Source: JACRLW01 sp046349595 (lineage in GTDB: Bacteria; Planctomycetota; UBA1135; UBA2386). From it: a stretch of DNA of 64,000 nt. Position numbers and translations under genes: made by a program. The stretch is taken from positions 806,001 through 870,000 of the forward strand of contig JAXMCA010000001.1 of NCBI GenBank assembly GCA_046349595.1, given 5' to 3'. Each line of letters begins with the position of its first letter. The stretch's first letter is position 1. The notes under the pieces are model-generated. The model was given only the letters and a program-made list of their open reading frames with translations. It searched no databases and was not told the DNA's origin. This document shows, in pieces, positions 52,502-60,378 of this stretch.

Positions 52502-53131
52502 ATGATTTCCATGCTGGCCTTCTTCTCCGACGAGCCCCTGGTCGGGCTGTTCCTCAAGTCGGTCTTCGTCGAGAACATCCTCCTCTCGTTCTTCCTGGGG
52601 ATGTGCTCGTACCTCGCGGTGAGCAAGCGCGTCGATTCGTCGATCGGGCTCGGCATCGCGGTCATCTTCGTGCAGGTGCTGACCGTGCCGATGAACAACC
52701 TGCTGCAGACCTACGTGCTCGGCGAGGGTGCTCTCTGGTGGGCCGGCCTGCCCGACTCCGACTTCAGCTACCTGCAGTTCGTCACCTTCATCGCCAGCAT
52801 CGCCGCGGTGGTGCAGGTGGTGGAGATGGCGGTCGACAAGTTCAGCCCGAAGCTCTACGCGGCGCTCGGCATCTTCCTGCCGCTGATCGCGGTGAACTGC
52901 GCGATCCTCGGCGGCTCGTTGTTCATGGTGGAGCGCAAGTACGACTTCGCGCAGTCGGTCGTCTACGGCTTCGGCTCGGGTGCCGGCTGGGCGCTCGCGA
53001 TCGTGAGCATGTCGGCGATCCGCTGGCGCATGCGGACGGCGCACGTGCCTCCCGCGCTCCGCGGGCTCGGCATCACCTTCATCACCACGGGCCTCGTGGC
53101 GATGGCCTTCATGACCTTCAGCGGCATCTGA
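52502..53131 (+). CDS. nqrE: Na+-translocating NADH:quinone reductase subunit E
   Basis: 209 residues, six membrane helices, mirror-like partner of NqrD. C35 in FLGMCSYLAVS and C133 in LIAVNCAIL are the other two iron ligands. GAGGA precedes the ATG; the gene is 12 bp after nqrD. Confidence 0.95.
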   Translation: MISMLAFFSDEPLVGLFLKSVFVENILLSFFLGMCSYLAVSKRVDSSIGLGIAVIFVQVLTVPMNNLLQTYVLGEGALWWAGLPDSDFSYLQFVTFIASIAAVVQVVEMAVDKFSPKLYAALGIFLPLIAVNCAILGGSLFMVERKYDFAQSVVYGFGSGAGWALAIVSMSAIRWRMRTAHVPPALRGLGITFITTGLVAMAFMTFSGI

Positions 53132-53150
53132 CCAAGACAGGCGGCTCCTC

Positions 53151-54383
53151 ATGTTCTCTACGGTTCTGATCGGCGTGCTCGCGCTGACCGCGGTGATCGT
53201 GGTCCTGGTGCTGCTGCTGATGTTCTGCGAGACCAAGCTGGTCCGGAAAGGCCAGGTCAAGGTCCTGATCAACGGCGACGACGCGAAGTCGCCGATGGTC
53301 GACGTCGGCAGCAATCTCCTGAAGGCGCTCAGCAGCGAGAAGGTCTTCCTGCCATCCGCCTGCGGCGGCAAGGGCAGCTGCGCGATGTGCAAGTGCCAGG
53401 TGCTCGAGGGTGGCGGCGATCCGCTGCCGTCCGAGATGACGCACCTGACGCGCTCGGAGGCGAAGGAGCACTGGCGTCTGGCGTGCCAGGTCAAGGTGCG
53501 CCAGCCGATGAAGATCAAGGTGCCCGACGAGGTCTTCGCGATCCGCAAGTGGGAGTGCACGGTGCGCTCCAACGACAACGTCGCGACCTTCATCAAGGAA
53601 CTCGTCGTCGACCTGCCCAAGGGCGAGGTCATCGAGTTCGAGCCGGGCGGCTACATCCAGATCGACGTCCCGCGCTACGAGGGCATCAAGTACCGCGACT
53701 TCGCGATCGCGCCGAAGTACCACCCGGACTGGGACAAGTTCAAGATCTGGGACTACGTCGCGAACAACCCCGATCCGGTGTTCCGCGCCTACTCGATGGC
53801 GAACCACCCCGCGGAGGGGAACATGGTGATGCTGAACATCCGCATCGCCACGCCGCCGCCGCGCACGCAGGGCATCCCGCCGGGCATCTGCAGCAGCTAC
53901 GTCTTCAGCCTCAAGCCCGGCGACAAGATCACCATCTCGGGTCCGTACGGCGAGTTCCACATCAAGGACACGCAGAACGAGATGATCTACATCGGTGGTG
54001 GTGCAGGCATGGCGCCGTTGCGCAGCCACATCTTCCACCTGTTCCACACGCTGAAGACCGGACGCAAGGTCTCCTACTGGTACGGCGCGCGCTCGCTGCG
54101 CGAGATGTTCTACGAGGAGCACTTCCGGGCGATCGAGCGCGAGTTCCCGAACTTCAAGTTCCACGTCGCGCTGTCGGAGCCGCTCCCCGAGGACAACTGG
54201 ACCGGACCGAAGGGCTTCATCCACCAGGTCGTGCACGACCTGTACCTGAAGAACCACCCGGCAGTCGACGAGATCGAGTTCTACCTCTGCGGTCCGCCGA
54301 TGATGCTCAGCGCCGTGCAGAAGATGCTGTACGACCTCGGCGTCGAGAAGGAGCAGATCGCCTTCGACGACTTCGGGTCGTGA
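53151..54383 (+). CDS. nqrF: Na+-translocating NADH:quinone reductase subunit F
   Basis: 410 residues. A single N-terminal membrane helix is followed by a 2Fe-2S ferredoxin domain with ligands C71, C77, C80 and C112 (PSACGGKGSCAMCKC ... LACQVKV). The FAD-binding part includes RAYSMANHP, and the NADH-binding part contains YIGGGAGMAPLRSH and YLCGPPMML. It takes electrons from NADH. Its last codon overlaps apbE (GTGA). Confidence 0.96.
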   Translation: MFSTVLIGVLALTAVIVVLVLLLMFCETKLVRKGQVKVLINGDDAKSPMVDVGSNLLKALSSEKVFLPSACGGKGSCAMCKCQVLEGGGDPLPSEMTHLTRSEAKEHWRLACQVKVRQPMKIKVPDEVFAIRKWECTVRSNDNVATFIKELVVDLPKGEVIEFEPGGYIQIDVPRYEGIKYRDFAIAPKYHPDWDKFKIWDYVANNPDPVFRAYSMANHPAEGNMVMLNIRIATPPPRTQGIPPGICSSYVFSLKPGDKITISGPYGEFHIKDTQNEMIYIGGGAGMAPLRSHIFHLFHTLKTGRKVSYWYGARSLREMFYEEHFRAIEREFPNFKFHVALSEPLPEDNWTGPKGFIHQVVHDLYLKNHPAVDEIEFYLCGPPMMLSAVQKMLYDLGVEKEQIAFDDFGS

Positions 54384-55450
54384 GCGAAGTCGCGACGACC
54401 GCACCCCGCGCGCGTCAGGCGCTGTGGATCGCGCTGCTCCTGGTGTCCGCGGTCGTCGTGCTCCTGCGTGGAGCCTCGGACACCGAAGGCGAGGCCGGCA
54501 TCGTCGACCTCGCCGGAACCGTGATGGGGACCGACTGGCACGTACGTGCCGTCGCGCCCCGCGGCGACGCGGAGCGTCTGCGCGAGGCGGTCCAGGGCGC
54601 GCTCGACGACGTCGATCGCCGCTTCTCGACCTACAAGCGCGAAAGCCTGCTGATGCGCTTCAACGCGCATCATTCGGCCGAGCCCTTCGCGGCCGATGCG
54701 GAGCTGGCGAGCGTGCTCCGCACCGCCCTGCGCATCGCCGAGGCGAGCGGGGGCGCCTACGACCCGACGATCTTCCCGGTGGTGGCGCTGTGGGGCTTCG
54801 CCGGGGGAGAGCGACGTGAACCGACGGAAACCCAGCTCGCGGAGGCGATGGCGCACGTCGGTTGGAAGCACCTCTCCGTCGATCCCGATGGTCACCTGCT
54901 CAAGCAGGACCCGCTGCTCGCCATCGATCTGAGTTCGATCGCCAAGGGCTACGGCGTGGACCGCGCTTCGGCCGCGCTGGTCGCCGCCGGATGCGCCGCG
55001 CACATGGTGGAAGTGGGGGGCGAAGTCGTGTGTCGCGGCGCGAAGCCGGACGAGAGCCCCTGGCAGATCGGCATCGAGCGACCCCATCCGGACGAGGCCG
55101 AGGACGACAAGCCGATCCAGGAGGTCATCGGGTTGCGCGATCGCGCGGTCGCGACCAGCGGCAGCTACCGCAACTGGTTCGAGGCGGGCGGCAAGCGCCG
55201 TCACCATATCGTCGACGCACGCACCGGACGCAACGCGGCGAGCGCCGTGGTCAGCGTCTCGGTCACGGCCGACGACTGCACCCTCGCCGACGGTCTCGCG
55301 ACTGCGTTGATGGTGGTCGGGCCCGAGCATGCGCGCGACCTGCTGCGCGTGTTCGCACCGGCGCGGATCGGCGTGCTGTTCCTCGTGGAGGACAAGGGCA
55401 CCATCCGTGAGGTGCCGGTCGATTGGCCCTTCGCGTCGCAGGCGAAGTGA
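54380..55450 (+). CDS. apbE: FAD:protein FMN transferase (ApbE)
   Basis: About 356 residues. An N-terminal membrane anchor (ALWIALLLVSAVVVLL) places the enzyme at the periplasmic face. The family signatures are GTVMGTDWHV at the start of the fold, LLAIDLSSIAKGYGVDRAS (the FAD-binding loop), MVEVGGEVVCRG and the metal/substrate segment RHHIVDARTGRNAASAVVSVSV plus TADDCTLADGLATALMVVG. ApbE attaches FMN to threonine of NqrB and NqrC. It overlaps nqrF by 4 nt, so it is made with its targets. Confidence 0.93.
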   Translation: MSEVATTAPRARQALWIALLLVSAVVVLLRGASDTEGEAGIVDLAGTVMGTDWHVRAVAPRGDAERLREAVQGALDDVDRRFSTYKRESLLMRFNAHHSAEPFAADAELASVLRTALRIAEASGGAYDPTIFPVVALWGFAGGERREPTETQLAEAMAHVGWKHLSVDPDGHLLKQDPLLAIDLSSIAKGYGVDRASAALVAAGCAAHMVEVGGEVVCRGAKPDESPWQIGIERPHPDEAEDDKPIQEVIGLRDRAVATSGSYRNWFEAGGKRRHHIVDARTGRNAASAVVSVSVTADDCTLADGLATALMVVGPEHARDLLRVFAPARIGVLFLVEDKGTIREVPVDWPFASQAK

Positions 55451-55492
55451 TCGTCACGCGGCGGCGTCCGCCGAAGGCCCCCGAAAAGAGTT

Positions 55493-55526
55493 CGCCCCCG
55501 GGGTGAGCGAACTCACCCCGGGGGCG
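55493..55526. terminator. Perfect 15-bp hairpin downstream of the nqr operon (element 1, hairpin I)
   Basis: CGCCCCCGGGGTGAG pairs fully with CTCACCCCGGGGGCG around a CGAA loop. No plus-strand T-tract follows; on the minus strand AACTCTTTTC follows. It can stop transcription leaving mazG and may shield the 3' end of the nqr message. Confidence 0.6.
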
Positions 55527-55775
55527 CGTCCCTGCCACACAGTCCCACGAGGACTGCGCTCGCATCTCTGCTCCACCGTCGCGAGACGGAGCGAGAAGCG
55601 TGCCGTTGCGACGCGAAAGACCGCGGCGACCGACGGCTCCCGCTGGCATGCGGAGTTCGGCTCCGGAGCTCGGCCCACCATGGCCGCACGCTGTCGGATT
55701 CCGACCGGACGACGTCCGCGGTCCGTCGCCGGTGGTCGGTTGCGCGCTTCCCTCGCGCGGTGTGGGCAAAAGAAA

Positions 55776-55805
55776 ACCCGGAGGAGGCCACCACCTCCTC
55801 CGGGT
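55776..55805 (-). terminator. 12-bp hairpin followed by TTTTCTTTT on the minus strand (element 2, hairpin I)
   Basis: ACCCGGAGGAGG pairs with CCTCCTCCGGGT around a 6-nt loop. On the minus strand a T-rich tract follows directly, the form of an intrinsic terminator for mazG. The arm CCACCTCCTCC resembles the 16S anti-Shine-Dalgarno sequence, probably by chance. Confidence 0.65.
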
Positions 55806-55819
55806 CGTTCCCTGCCACA

Positions 55820-55851
55820 CGCGGGTCCGGGTGGACCCGCGGTTTCTTTCC
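55820..55851 (+). terminator. 9-bp hairpin followed by TTTCTTTCC on the plus strand (element 2, hairpin II)
   Basis: CGCGGGTCC pairs with GGACCCGCG around GGGT, then G and TTTCTTTCC. This is the plausible intrinsic terminator for transcription that leaves the nqr operon. Confidence 0.65.
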
Positions 55852-56032
55852 ACCGGGGCCGACCAGAGCAGATGCCGTACCAGCGCAGATGGCGGCGGAC
55901 GCGGAATCGCGCAAACATCGCTGTGCCAGATGCTTGGGGCCACAGCCCCGCATGTCGCGCTGCCCCGCGACAGCCTCGGGCGACGCTCCGCCGTCGCTCG
56001 GGCGTCGGGGCTCCGACGCCCCCTCTCGCTCC

Positions 56033-56845
56033 TCAGTCCTGCCTGGGACGGCCCGGCTCGAGTGCACGCTTGGCCCGATCCCAGGCGGCGTCGAGTTCGC
56101 CGAGCGTCGCCTGCCCGAGGCGGTCGCCGAACTCGTCCTCCACCCGGCGGAAGCGCGCACTGAAGCGATCGATCGTCCCGCGGAGCGCGGTCTCCGGCTC
56201 GACCCCGAGATGGCGCGCGAGGTTGCACACGCTGAACAGGACGTCGCCGAGTTCGTGTTCGATCGCGGCGCGTTCGCCACGCGCGGCGGCGGCATCCAAC
56301 TCCCCGAGTTCCTCGTCGACCTTGCGCCGCGGACCCTCGCGGTCGGGCCAGTCGAAGCCGACACGCGCCGCCTTCTCTCCGACGCGGAAGGCGCGGAGCA
56401 GGGCGGGAAGGGCGAGGGGAACGCCGTCGAGTGCGCCGCGCCGTGTGCCCGGCTTCTCGCTGCGCTTGATCTCCTCCCAGCGACGCAGCACCTGTTGCGC
56501 GTCGTCGGCCCGGGCGTCGCCGAACACGTGGGGGTGACGGCGCACGAGCTTGTCGGCGATGCGTCGCGCGACGTCGCCCGCGTCGAAGCGTGCGGCCTCA
56601 CCTTCCATCTGCGCGATCATCAGGACGTTCATCAGCACGTCGCCGAGTTCCTCGCACGCAGCGCCCGGGTCGTCCTGGCGGATCGCATCCGCGGCTTCGA
56701 ATGCCTCCTCGAGCAGGTGGGGGGCCATGGTCTGCGGCGTCTGTTCGCGATCCCACGGGCAGCCGTCGGGTGCGCGCAGGCGTGCGATGACGCCGAGCAG
56801 GTGGGCGAATGCCGGCAGGCGCGGATCTTCGAGTGGGGGGACCAC
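56033..56845 (-). CDS. mazG: Nucleoside triphosphate pyrophosphohydrolase MazG
   Basis: 270 residues, the usual length for the two-domain form. The N-terminal MazG domain reads LRAPDGCPWDREQTPQTMAPHLLEEAFEAADAI and CEELGDVLMNVLMIAQME, with the EExxE and ExxD metal-binding pairs; the second domain has a similar KVDEELGELD and EHELGDVLFSVCNLARHLG. The enzyme removes pyrophosphate from aberrant or canonical NTPs and affects (p)ppGpp levels. GTG 56845 was chosen because the protein fits the family length from there and a TATCCT box lies 6 nt upstream, which suggests a leaderless mRNA. Confidence 0.94.
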   Translation of the reverse strand: MVPPLEDPRLPAFAHLLGVIARLRAPDGCPWDREQTPQTMAPHLLEEAFEAADAIRQDDPGAACEELGDVLMNVLMIAQMEGEAARFDAGDVARRIADKLVRRHPHVFGDARADDAQQVLRRWEEIKRSEKPGTRRGALDGVPLALPALLRAFRVGEKAARVGFDWPDREGPRRKVDEELGELDAAAARGERAAIEHELGDVLFSVCNLARHLGVEPETALRGTIDRFSARFRRVEDEFGDRLGQATLGELDAAWDRAKRALEPGRPRQD

Positions 56846-56851
56846 CGCCGC

Positions 56852-56857
56852 AGGATA
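56852..56857 (-). promoter_or_regulatory. Putative -10 box (TATCCT) of mazG, leaderless spacing
   Basis: TATCCT on the minus strand, then 6 nt, then GTG 56845. No ribosome site can fit between them. Confidence 0.45.
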
Positions 56858-56956
56858 GGTGGGGCCGAAGCGGCCGGCGAGGGCGAGTCCGCGGGGAGCG
56901 CCGCGTTGCGCGGGCCCGCGCATCGCACCATCATCCGCGTTCCTCCCAATCGCTCC

Positions 56957-57322
56957 GTGACCTCCAACCGCAAGCGCAAGAAGACCGCCCAGGCCCTCGG
57001 ACTCACCGACTCCGAGCTGGTCCTGGCCGAGCTGCTCGACGAGGTCCTCGACGAGCTGCGCTGGATGCGCATCCTCGCCTACAGCAACCAGTACCTCCTC
57101 AACCGCTTCGTCAAGGTCGACGCCGCGGAGCGCGATCGGGTGCTGGAGGCCGCGACGCGAGCGGTCGAGAAGGACCAGAAGCTGCACGAGTGGCGCGACA
57201 GGATCGCCCAGGTCACGGCGAAGGCGGTGGAGATCCGCCGACGCATGGGGCACGCCGTGCGCGACGTCGCGCAGCAGCCACGGTCGGGCAGCAATCGCAA
57301 CGAACTGACCGGCGATGGGTGA
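56957..57322 (+). CDS. Small charged helical protein of unknown function
   Basis: 121 residues, mostly helical and highly charged, beginning SNRKRKKTAQALGLTDSELVLAELLDEVLDELRWMRIL and continuing with a heptad-like helix (KVDAAERDRVLEAATRAVEKDQKLHEWRDRIAQVTAK). No family was recognised. It starts 111 bp from divergent mazG and overlaps the glycosyltransferase gene by 8 nt, so it heads the cluster that follows. The GTG start is preceded only by weak purine-rich sequence. Confidence 0.65.
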   Translation: MTSNRKRKKTAQALGLTDSELVLAELLDEVLDELRWMRILAYSNQYLLNRFVKVDAAERDRVLEAATRAVEKDQKLHEWRDRIAQVTAKAVEIRRRMGHAVRDVAQQPRSGSNRNELTGDG

Positions 57323-58100
57323 TCCGACGGCGCCCACTCCGCTGTCGGCGTGCGTGCTCACCTTCCAGGAGGCGGACCGCATCGAGGACTGCCTGCGCTC
57401 GCTGGACTTCTGCGATCAGGTCGTCGTGGTCGACAGCGGTTCCTCCGACGGCACGCGCGAACTCGCGCAGTCGCTCGGCGCCGAGGTGGTGGTGCGTGCG
57501 CCCTTCCCCGGTTTTCGCGCCCAACGCGAGGAGGCCCTCCGGCTGGCACGGCACGACTGGGTGCTCCTGCTCGACGCCGACGAGCGCGTCAGTCCCGAAC
57601 TGCGCGAGCGCCTGCTCGCTCTCAAGCGGTCGGGCTTCGACGCGCAGGGCTACGCGATCCCGCGGCGCAACCACTACCTCGGCCGCGTGGTCCGTCGCGG
57701 ACTGTGGTGGCCCGACCTCAAGCTGCGACTGGTCGACCGTCGTCGCGCGATCGTCGGCGGCGTCGACCCTCACGACCGCGTCGAGCTGCTCGACGGCGTG
57801 CGTCCGCGTGTGCTCGACGAGCCGTTGATCCACCTCAACTACCGCAGCTTCCGCCATCACCTGCGCACCATCGATCGCTACACCGCGGCCTCGGCGCGCG
57901 CGTTGATCGCGCGTGGTCGACGCGCGACGCTGCTCGACCTCCTGGTCCGGCCTCCGGCCGTGCTGTTCAAGAGCCTGGTCCTGAAGCGCGGCGTACTCGA
58001 CGGCTGGCGCGGCCTGCTGATCGGCGTGATGGCCGCGTGGTACGACCTGCTCAAGTACTGGCGCATGTTGCGCTATCAGCGCCACGGAGGCGGAGGATGA
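57315..58100 (+). CDS. Glycosyltransferase family 2, LPS-core type (WaaE/KdtX-like)
   Basis: 261 residues. The GT-A fold is plain: LSACVLTFQEADRIEDCLRSL, VVVVDSGSSDGTRELAQSLG, then WVLLLDADERVSPEL with the DAD metal site, and KLRLVDRRRAIVGGVDPHDRVEL. The last 60 residues include a helix and RPPAVLFKSLVLKRGVLDGWRGLLIGVMAAWYDLLKYWRM, typical of WaaE-like enzymes that add a beta-glucose to the inner core. It overlaps both neighbours (8 nt and ATGA). Confidence 0.88.
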   Translation: MGDPTAPTPLSACVLTFQEADRIEDCLRSLDFCDQVVVVDSGSSDGTRELAQSLGAEVVVRAPFPGFRAQREEALRLARHDWVLLLDADERVSPELRERLLALKRSGFDAQGYAIPRRNHYLGRVVRRGLWWPDLKLRLVDRRRAIVGGVDPHDRVELLDGVRPRVLDEPLIHLNYRSFRHHLRTIDRYTAASARALIARGRRATLLDLLVRPPAVLFKSLVLKRGVLDGWRGLLIGVMAAWYDLLKYWRMLRYQRHGGGG

Positions 58101-59293
58101 GCGATCGTCCGCTGCGCATCCTGCACCTGTTCGCGAACTACAAGTGGACCGGCCCGGCCGATCCGGCGATGCGCGCCGCCCATTGGCAGGAGCGCCTCGG
58201 CCACGAGGTCACCTTCGCGATCGCGGGTCACCTTCCCGAGGGTGCCGAGCATCGCATGGCGCGCGAGCTGTGGAACGCGCGACTCCCGGTGATCACGGGT
58301 CTGGAACTGCGCAAGCACTTCCATCCGGGCAGCCTGATGCGCGATGCGCGGGCGCTCGCACGCCGCCTGCGCGACGAACCGCGCGACATCGTGCACACGC
58401 ACCTGCTCTCCGACCATCTGATCGCGGCGCTCGCGCTGCGCGGACTGGGTCCGCAGCGTCCGCTCCTCGTGCGGAGCCTCTACGACGTCGACGCCCCGGG
58501 ACGCGGCTGGCGCACCTGGCTGGCCTTCGGTGCGACCGATGGCTGCGTGGTCCCGACCGACGAGGTGGCGAAGGCGGTGACGCGGCGCTTCGGGCTGCCG
58601 CCCCGCGCCGTGTTGGTGCAGGATCCTCCGACCGAGACCTTCCGCGAACGGATGGACGGGGATCTTCGGACGCGCCTCGGGGTCGCACCCGACGCCTTCC
58701 TGATCGGGATCACCGCGCGCATCCAACCGCACCGCCGTTTCGATCTCTGCTTCGCGACCTTCGCCCGCGTCGTGCAGCAGGAACCGCGTGCGCGTCTCGT
58801 GTTGCTCGGGCGCGGCAACGCGCGGGACACCGAGGAACTGGTGCTCGCGCCGGTGCGCCGTCTGGGACTGCAGGACCGTGTGATCCTGCCGGGCTACCTG
58901 TACGAACCGGACTACAGCCTCGCCTTGCGCGGTCTCGATGCCTTCCTGTTCCTGGTCCCGGGAAGCGATGGCACCTGCCGGGCGCTGCGCGAGGCGACGG
59001 CACTCGGCATCCCCGCGGTGGCGCCGCCGCGCGGTCTGATCCCGGCTCTGCTCGGCGCGCACCCGGGGCTGCCGGAACTCGGACAAAGCGGCCTCGTGGT
59101 CGCGGAGGACGCGGCGAGCCTCGCCGATGCGCTGCTCGCCCTGATGCGCGAACCGGAACTGCGTCGCCGCCTCGGTGCCGCGGGGCGTGCGCGGGCCCAT
59201 GGCCCGGCGGATCCGGAGCAGGCGGCGCGCGCCTTCACGACCTTCGTCCACGGGCTCGGGGCGGGCTCCGCGGCCGCGGAGCCCCGCGCGTGA
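58097..59293 (+). CDS. Glycosyltransferase family 4-like protein
   Basis: About 398 residues. The N-terminal half opens RILHLFANYKWTGPADPAMRAAHWQERLGHEVTFAI, a GT-B fold start, and the C-terminal half has ITARIQPHRRFDLCFATFARVV, RLVLLGRGNARDTEEL, VILPGYLYEPDYSLALRGLDAFLFLVPGSDGTCRALREATALGIPAVAP, the family-4 donor-binding pattern. Target sugar unknown; an LPS-core or surface-polysaccharide role is inferred from the operon. GGAGG precedes the ATG. Confidence 0.86.
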   Translation: MSDRPLRILHLFANYKWTGPADPAMRAAHWQERLGHEVTFAIAGHLPEGAEHRMARELWNARLPVITGLELRKHFHPGSLMRDARALARRLRDEPRDIVHTHLLSDHLIAALALRGLGPQRPLLVRSLYDVDAPGRGWRTWLAFGATDGCVVPTDEVAKAVTRRFGLPPRAVLVQDPPTETFRERMDGDLRTRLGVAPDAFLIGITARIQPHRRFDLCFATFARVVQQEPRARLVLLGRGNARDTEELVLAPVRRLGLQDRVILPGYLYEPDYSLALRGLDAFLFLVPGSDGTCRALREATALGIPAVAPPRGLIPALLGAHPGLPELGQSGLVVAEDAASLADALLALMREPELRRRLGAAGRARAHGPADPEQAARAFTTFVHGLGAGSAAAEPRA

Positions 59294-60366
59294 GCGAGTT
59301 CCTCGTTGCCGGCCTGTCGACCCGCGACGCGGCGACACTCCGCCGCTGGCTCGACGAGTGCCGTCGTGCGCCCGGCGCGCTGCCGCGAGACGTGGTGGTG
59401 GTGCGCAGTCGCCTGATCCGTCGCGTCGGGCGCGGCGAGCTTCCCGACCTCGGACCTGCGTATGTGAAGCTGATGGCGTTCCCACGCTTCCGCGACCGTG
59501 TGCGCTACGCAGTGCGACCACTGCCGGCGGTGCACGAGGCGCGCATGTTCGCCTTGGTGCAGGAGCGCGTTCCGGACGTTGCGACGCCCCCGGTGCTGGC
59601 CTGGCTCGGCGAGCGCAGCCTGTGCGGGCCGCGGTTGTCGGTCCTGGTCACCGCGGCGCTGCCGCTGAGCGAGCCCCCGATCGAACCGGAGTTGCCGCGC
59701 GTGGTTCGGCTCGCGCATCGGCTCGCCGATGCGGGTGTGTTCCATCCGGACCTGCACGGTGCCAACACACCGGTGCTCGACGACGGCCGCCTCGCCCTGC
59801 TCGACCTGCAGTCGGTGCGCGCGCGGCGCCGACCGCTCGGGCGCCGCGCGCGCATGCGCATGGCCGAGAAGCTGGCCGCCCCGGGCCACGAGGGCGTCGC
59901 GGCTGCCGTCGCCGAGGGCGGGCTGGTCGACGCGCGCGATGCGGCCGCACTCGAGGGCCGTGCGCGGCGGCGTGCCTTGGGGGAGATCGATCGCCGCATC
60001 CGCCGCTGCCTGACCAACAGCACGGCGTTCCGCGTGCGCCGCGGACTGGCTGCGACGACCTACGAGCGGCGGGGCATCGGCGAGCAGCGCGAGGTGCGAC
60101 GCGGTGGCGCCGAACTGCTCGCCGCCTGGATCGGGGACCGCGTGTGCGAGGTCCTCGGCGGCTCGGAGCCGCTGTTCGGCGCGCTGGTGCGCGATCGGTT
60201 GTGGCTCGGCGGACGGTGCCACCTCTATATTCCCCGCTCGACCGACCCGGAGGTCGTCGACCAGCGTTGGCCCGAGCTCCTGCAGGAGCACCGGCGCTGG
60301 CGCGCGCTCCGCGCCGGTCGGGAGACGGATCGTCGGGCGGTCGACCGATCCGTCGGGGTGCCCTGA
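59290..60366 (+). CDS. LPS-core kinase-like protein (KdkA/WaaP type)
   Basis: About 358 residues. The kinase-like core has LGPAYVKLMAFPRFRDRVRYAV, the loop GVFHPDLHGANTPVLDDGRLALLDLQSV (H-x-D-L-H-x-x-N and DL), and a C-terminal extension with an unusual YERRGIGEQREVRRGG segment. This is the second such protein in the window (the other is at 17400-18203); here it sits between glycosyltransferase genes, which supports inner-core phosphorylation. It overlaps the gene before it by 4 nt. The C-terminal 130 residues are longer than in the other copy. Confidence 0.8.
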   Translation: MSEFLVAGLSTRDAATLRRWLDECRRAPGALPRDVVVVRSRLIRRVGRGELPDLGPAYVKLMAFPRFRDRVRYAVRPLPAVHEARMFALVQERVPDVATPPVLAWLGERSLCGPRLSVLVTAALPLSEPPIEPELPRVVRLAHRLADAGVFHPDLHGANTPVLDDGRLALLDLQSVRARRRPLGRRARMRMAEKLAAPGHEGVAAAVAEGGLVDARDAAALEGRARRRALGEIDRRIRRCLTNSTAFRVRRGLAATTYERRGIGEQREVRRGGAELLAAWIGDRVCEVLGGSEPLFGALVRDRLWLGGRCHLYIPRSTDPEVVDQRWPELLQEHRRWRALRAGRETDRRAVDRSVGVP

Positions 60367-60378
60367 CCCACCAAGTGC

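Larger units (their letters stand above)
55451..56032. other. Gene-free convergent spacer carrying two related hairpin elements
   Basis: No convincing coding frame is present between apbE and mazG. The space contains two copies of one architecture (55484-55556 and 55770-55841): an A-rich start, hairpin I, a conserved linker CGTCCCTGCCACAC / CGTTCCCTGCCACAC, and hairpin II. The hairpins differ in sequence between copies but stay fully paired. Read on the minus strand hairpin I is followed by TTTTCTTTT (second copy) or CTTTTC (first copy); on the plus strand hairpin II of the second copy is followed by TTTCTTTCC. The middle and right parts hold only short inverted repeats. Confidence 0.6.

Noticed and set aside
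55776..55805. Shine-Dalgarno/anti-Shine-Dalgarno hairpin acting as a translation switch
   Set aside because: The GGAGGAGG / CCTCCTCC arms invite this reading, but no start codon follows and the position between convergent genes fits a terminator better.
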